Shown here: piece by piece, positions 61,711 to 64,000 of the stretch
Layout: each line of letters starts with the position of its first letter
How positions within the stretch are numbered: the stretch's first letter is position 1
NCBI RefSeq assembly: GCF_000471905.2
Contig: NW_006499436.1
Span: 3,056,867 to 3,120,866 of the forward strand
DNA length: 64,000 bases
Origin: Amborella trichopoda
Lineage: Eukaryota > Streptophyta > Magnoliopsida > Amborellales > Amborellaceae
Direction of reading: 5' to 3'
Program-made: the position numbers and the translations under genes
Notes under the pieces: model-generated
Seen by the model: only the letters and a program-made list of their open reading frames with translations
What the model was told of the DNA's origin: nothing
Database searches by the model: none

Positions 61711-61824
61711 TACTGAAAGAGATATACATCTAAACTATATTTTTATGCTCTCAAAAGTGAAGCAATAGAAGCGACTAAGTTTACGTATGTGTGCACAGTG
61801 TGGACGAGAGAGTTACAGCAATGT

Positions 61825-62245
61825 TTGACAACTCGGTACGAGTTCGAGTTTCTTATTTGGCAATATTAAAATAAAAAAAATAAAAAATTAAAAATAAAAT
61901 AAAACTTTATGTGTGATATATTTTTATATTTTTTATAATTTTGATAATGATTGGAAAGTGTTTTGGCAATGAATACTTATTTTTACATTTTTCCATCTGT
62001 TTTAAATTATTTTGAAAATACCCTTGGGAACAAATTGATTTTTAAAATGTATTTTTTACTAATTTTTAACCTCATTTAGATACTTTTTGCTTGGTCTTAC
62101 TTTAAACATATATTTTCTATTTTTTTGATCTTTTGTATTTTTTAAAAAAAAATTAATATTTTTTTGCTACTACAGTACTCGTAGCGAGTTGCTTGGACAC
62201 ATTCGAGTATTCGGATCAGGCATAGGCCGAGTACTCGGCCTGAGA
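61825..62245. other. Possible old element with actcgg ends
   Basis: CAACTCGGTACGAGTTCGAG at the left and GAGTACTCGGCCTGAG at the right, AT-rich between. No target duplication; compare 34180-34640. Confidence 0.3.
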
Positions 62246-62329
62246 AGTGGTTTCAAATACCAATTTATGGGGAGACACTGGTTTATTTATGGGTGCATCA
62301 TGAGTGGAATTTGAAAATAAGGTACTTAG

Positions 62330-62628
62330 TTGTTGTTTGAATGTTAAAAACCCTTTAATTGATCATCTCGATATCGAGATGTATGAATAAATGTATAAAA
62401 AAAAAATTTAAGTCCCAAAAATAGTACATCTTACAACACATTATCTAGACCGTCAATTTTTAAGATTTTTATAAATTTATAGATCTACTTTATTTTAACT
62501 ATTTTTAAAATTTAAAATTTTATAATTAAATATAAAAATAGATGTTCAGATAATCTTTGAAAAAACATTTCACGAAAATTAAATGTTATTGAATTGGTTA
62601 AGGTTGGAACCTTATACAAACCACACTT
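62330..62628 (-). mobile_element. MULE-type MITE family 1, subfamily B, truncated
   Basis: TGATCATCTCGATATCGAGA, CATCTTACAACACATTATCT and end GGAACCTTATACAAACCACA. Lacks the left terminal repeat. Confidence 0.75.
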
Positions 62629-64000
62629 TTTAGTTTTTGAATTCTTGAACAAAGGGCAAACGCACCGTGATAAATCATCTGGTGGTCCACAAAAGCTAAG
62701 GCTGACACATGCTACTCATACTCTCCATTAGACAAACACGTAGCAGCTGTCGCTCACCATGCCTATATTTTTTCGGCCCGATATTTCATCTTTTCGTTTC
62801 GCCCGATGTTTTAAATCGCTCTCCCCAACTCTATGGAAATAAGGAAAAGTCGAAATGTGATACAAGAATATTCGTCGAAGCCGACCAAAGGCATCTTTTC
62901 ATTTCGTAGCTTTCTATCAAGCGCAAAACCGGGCCAAAATCTACCAAATGTAGTATAAAAACGAGGTTAGAAGACCACCAACTTGCCAAACAGAAGCCGG
63001 TTTAGATTAGCCGAATTTTATTGAATTTTGACATGATTTTTGTGGAAGCTTTGTCAAAATTTTGAAAGCTATGTAATCATCCGGGTAGCGATGGGCTAGA
63101 TGGCCTAACACAACATGTAAAACTAGGATTTGAGCCATAAGTTGTAACTTGAAAGACGGGCCTAGCGGAAGCCACGACATGGCAACATGACCACGTTGGC
63201 CTAGCCATGTCTGGCCTTTTATTTAGTTTTTTTAATTTTATTTTATTTTTTTTCTTTCTAGTGTATTTGGTTCTATCAAGCCTGACGTGAGCTAAAGCAG
63301 CCCTAAACCAAGGCCTCTTCGGCCAGATAGGCCCTCAAAAGATAGGGGTGCTATGGTCTATGCAGATCGACCCGGCCCATTGTCGGCCTCAGTCATCCAC
63401 CCCTAATGCATGACGTACTTCCCAAAATCTTTAAATTTTCCTGTTTTTTGGCTTTTCAAATTGGGTGAGAACGTATGATTGCGTGGGCCTACACCAAGCT
63501 AGAGGAAGACCCAAGTCTGCTTAAAAAAACATCAAATAACAAAAAGAATACATGAAGAGTGGGTAAAAAGAAGGCCACATTTAAATAATTAATAATAAAA
63601 TAAAAAAGGATAAAATCATGGTGTCATGTGTGGTTTTTGTCCCCCCGCCTGTCATGTCAAGGCATGACCTCATTCTCAAAAAACTTACGTTAGTGTTTGC
63701 TTACACTAATATAATCTTATCTTAATACTAAGCTTTGATTAAATAAACTAATGACCCAAAACGTTCGCTTTCCCGTTAAGGGTTATTGAGTTGGGAGCAT
63801 GGGATTATCATTCAAAAAACATGGGTTGATACTGAGGAAAGGTAGGTTGAAAATATTAGGTGATAATTGTGTACTATATTGGGTGATCTAGGTGAGGGTA
63901 GAAATGAAATAAGTGAACTTGAGGAGGTCAATTAGGGAAAGGAAGTGGATAAGTTGCAGATGAGGTGGGAGTCTAGAGAGAGGAGGGAAGCCACTCGTGG
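62629..64000. other. Unassigned intergenic DNA to the right edge
   Basis: No gene or domain recognised. 63080-63390 has repeated ggccta/taggcc words. GA-rich stretch at the very end. Confidence 0.35.

Noticed and set aside
61825..62245. Possible hAT or MULE element with CAACTCGG/CCGAGTAC ends
   Set aside because: No target duplication of 8 or 9 bp at any border tried.
1..64000. CRISPR arrays, bacterial operons or prophage
   Set aside because: Introns, plastid-derived sequence and plant transposons show this is plant nuclear DNA; no spaced direct-repeat array of CRISPR type is present.

Overview
This window is nuclear DNA from a flowering plant. It has intron-split genes on one strand, AT-rich intergenic DNA full of transposon remnants, plant-type mobile elements (MULE and hAT MITEs, RTE and L1 LINEs, an LTR element primed by initiator tRNA-Met), and a piece of chloroplast ndhB inside an intron. 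I cannot name the species. Three assembly gaps are present: 3402-3421, 27564-27583 and 37598-38066.

Three genes are supported, all on the minus strand. (1) Mevalonate kinase, 3633 down to 1602, four exons. The last exon, about 30-40 residues, is not visible and is probably beyond the left edge. (2) UBA5, the E1 enzyme that activates UFM1, 32657 down to 13389. Its 14 exons assemble into a complete 428-residue protein, with the zinc cysteines and catalytic cysteine spaced exactly as in human UBA5. Intron 4 uses a GC donor. (3) An F-box / Sel1-repeat / MYND-finger protein, 47783 down to 45313, three exons, 434 residues. It has a tandem duplication that repeats the start of its F-box.

Layout: 1-1600 is the downstream side of the mevalonate kinase gene, with an RTE tail. 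4670-10320 is an LTR-flanked element with a primer binding site but no recognisable gag or pol; a MULE-type MITE is nested in it. 10740-12700 holds two more MITEs and a well-preserved hAT MITE. 13389-32657 is UBA5; its introns carry a Copia remnant, the chloroplast insertion, RTE copies, a (TAACG)n array and local tandem duplications. 33045-33812 is an RTE copy split by a hAT MITE. 34100-44800 is gene-poor and holds a minisatellite, a near-perfect hairpin, a LINE RNase H remnant and several MITEs. 45313-48700 is the F-box/MYND gene and its CT-rich leader. 49900-53470 holds more MITEs. 53470-59965 is a near full-length but decayed L1-type LINE. 60000-64000 has MITEs and otherwise unassigned AT-rich DNA.

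The three genes do not form a pathway: isoprenoid synthesis, UFM1 conjugation and probable SCF-type ubiquitination are separate housekeeping or regulatory jobs. I did not find a previously unknown multi-gene system. The points most worth checking are the GC-AG intron, the duplicated F-box start, the ndhB insertion bounded by a 91-bp direct duplication, and a high-copy MULE-MITE family with 9-bp target duplications.
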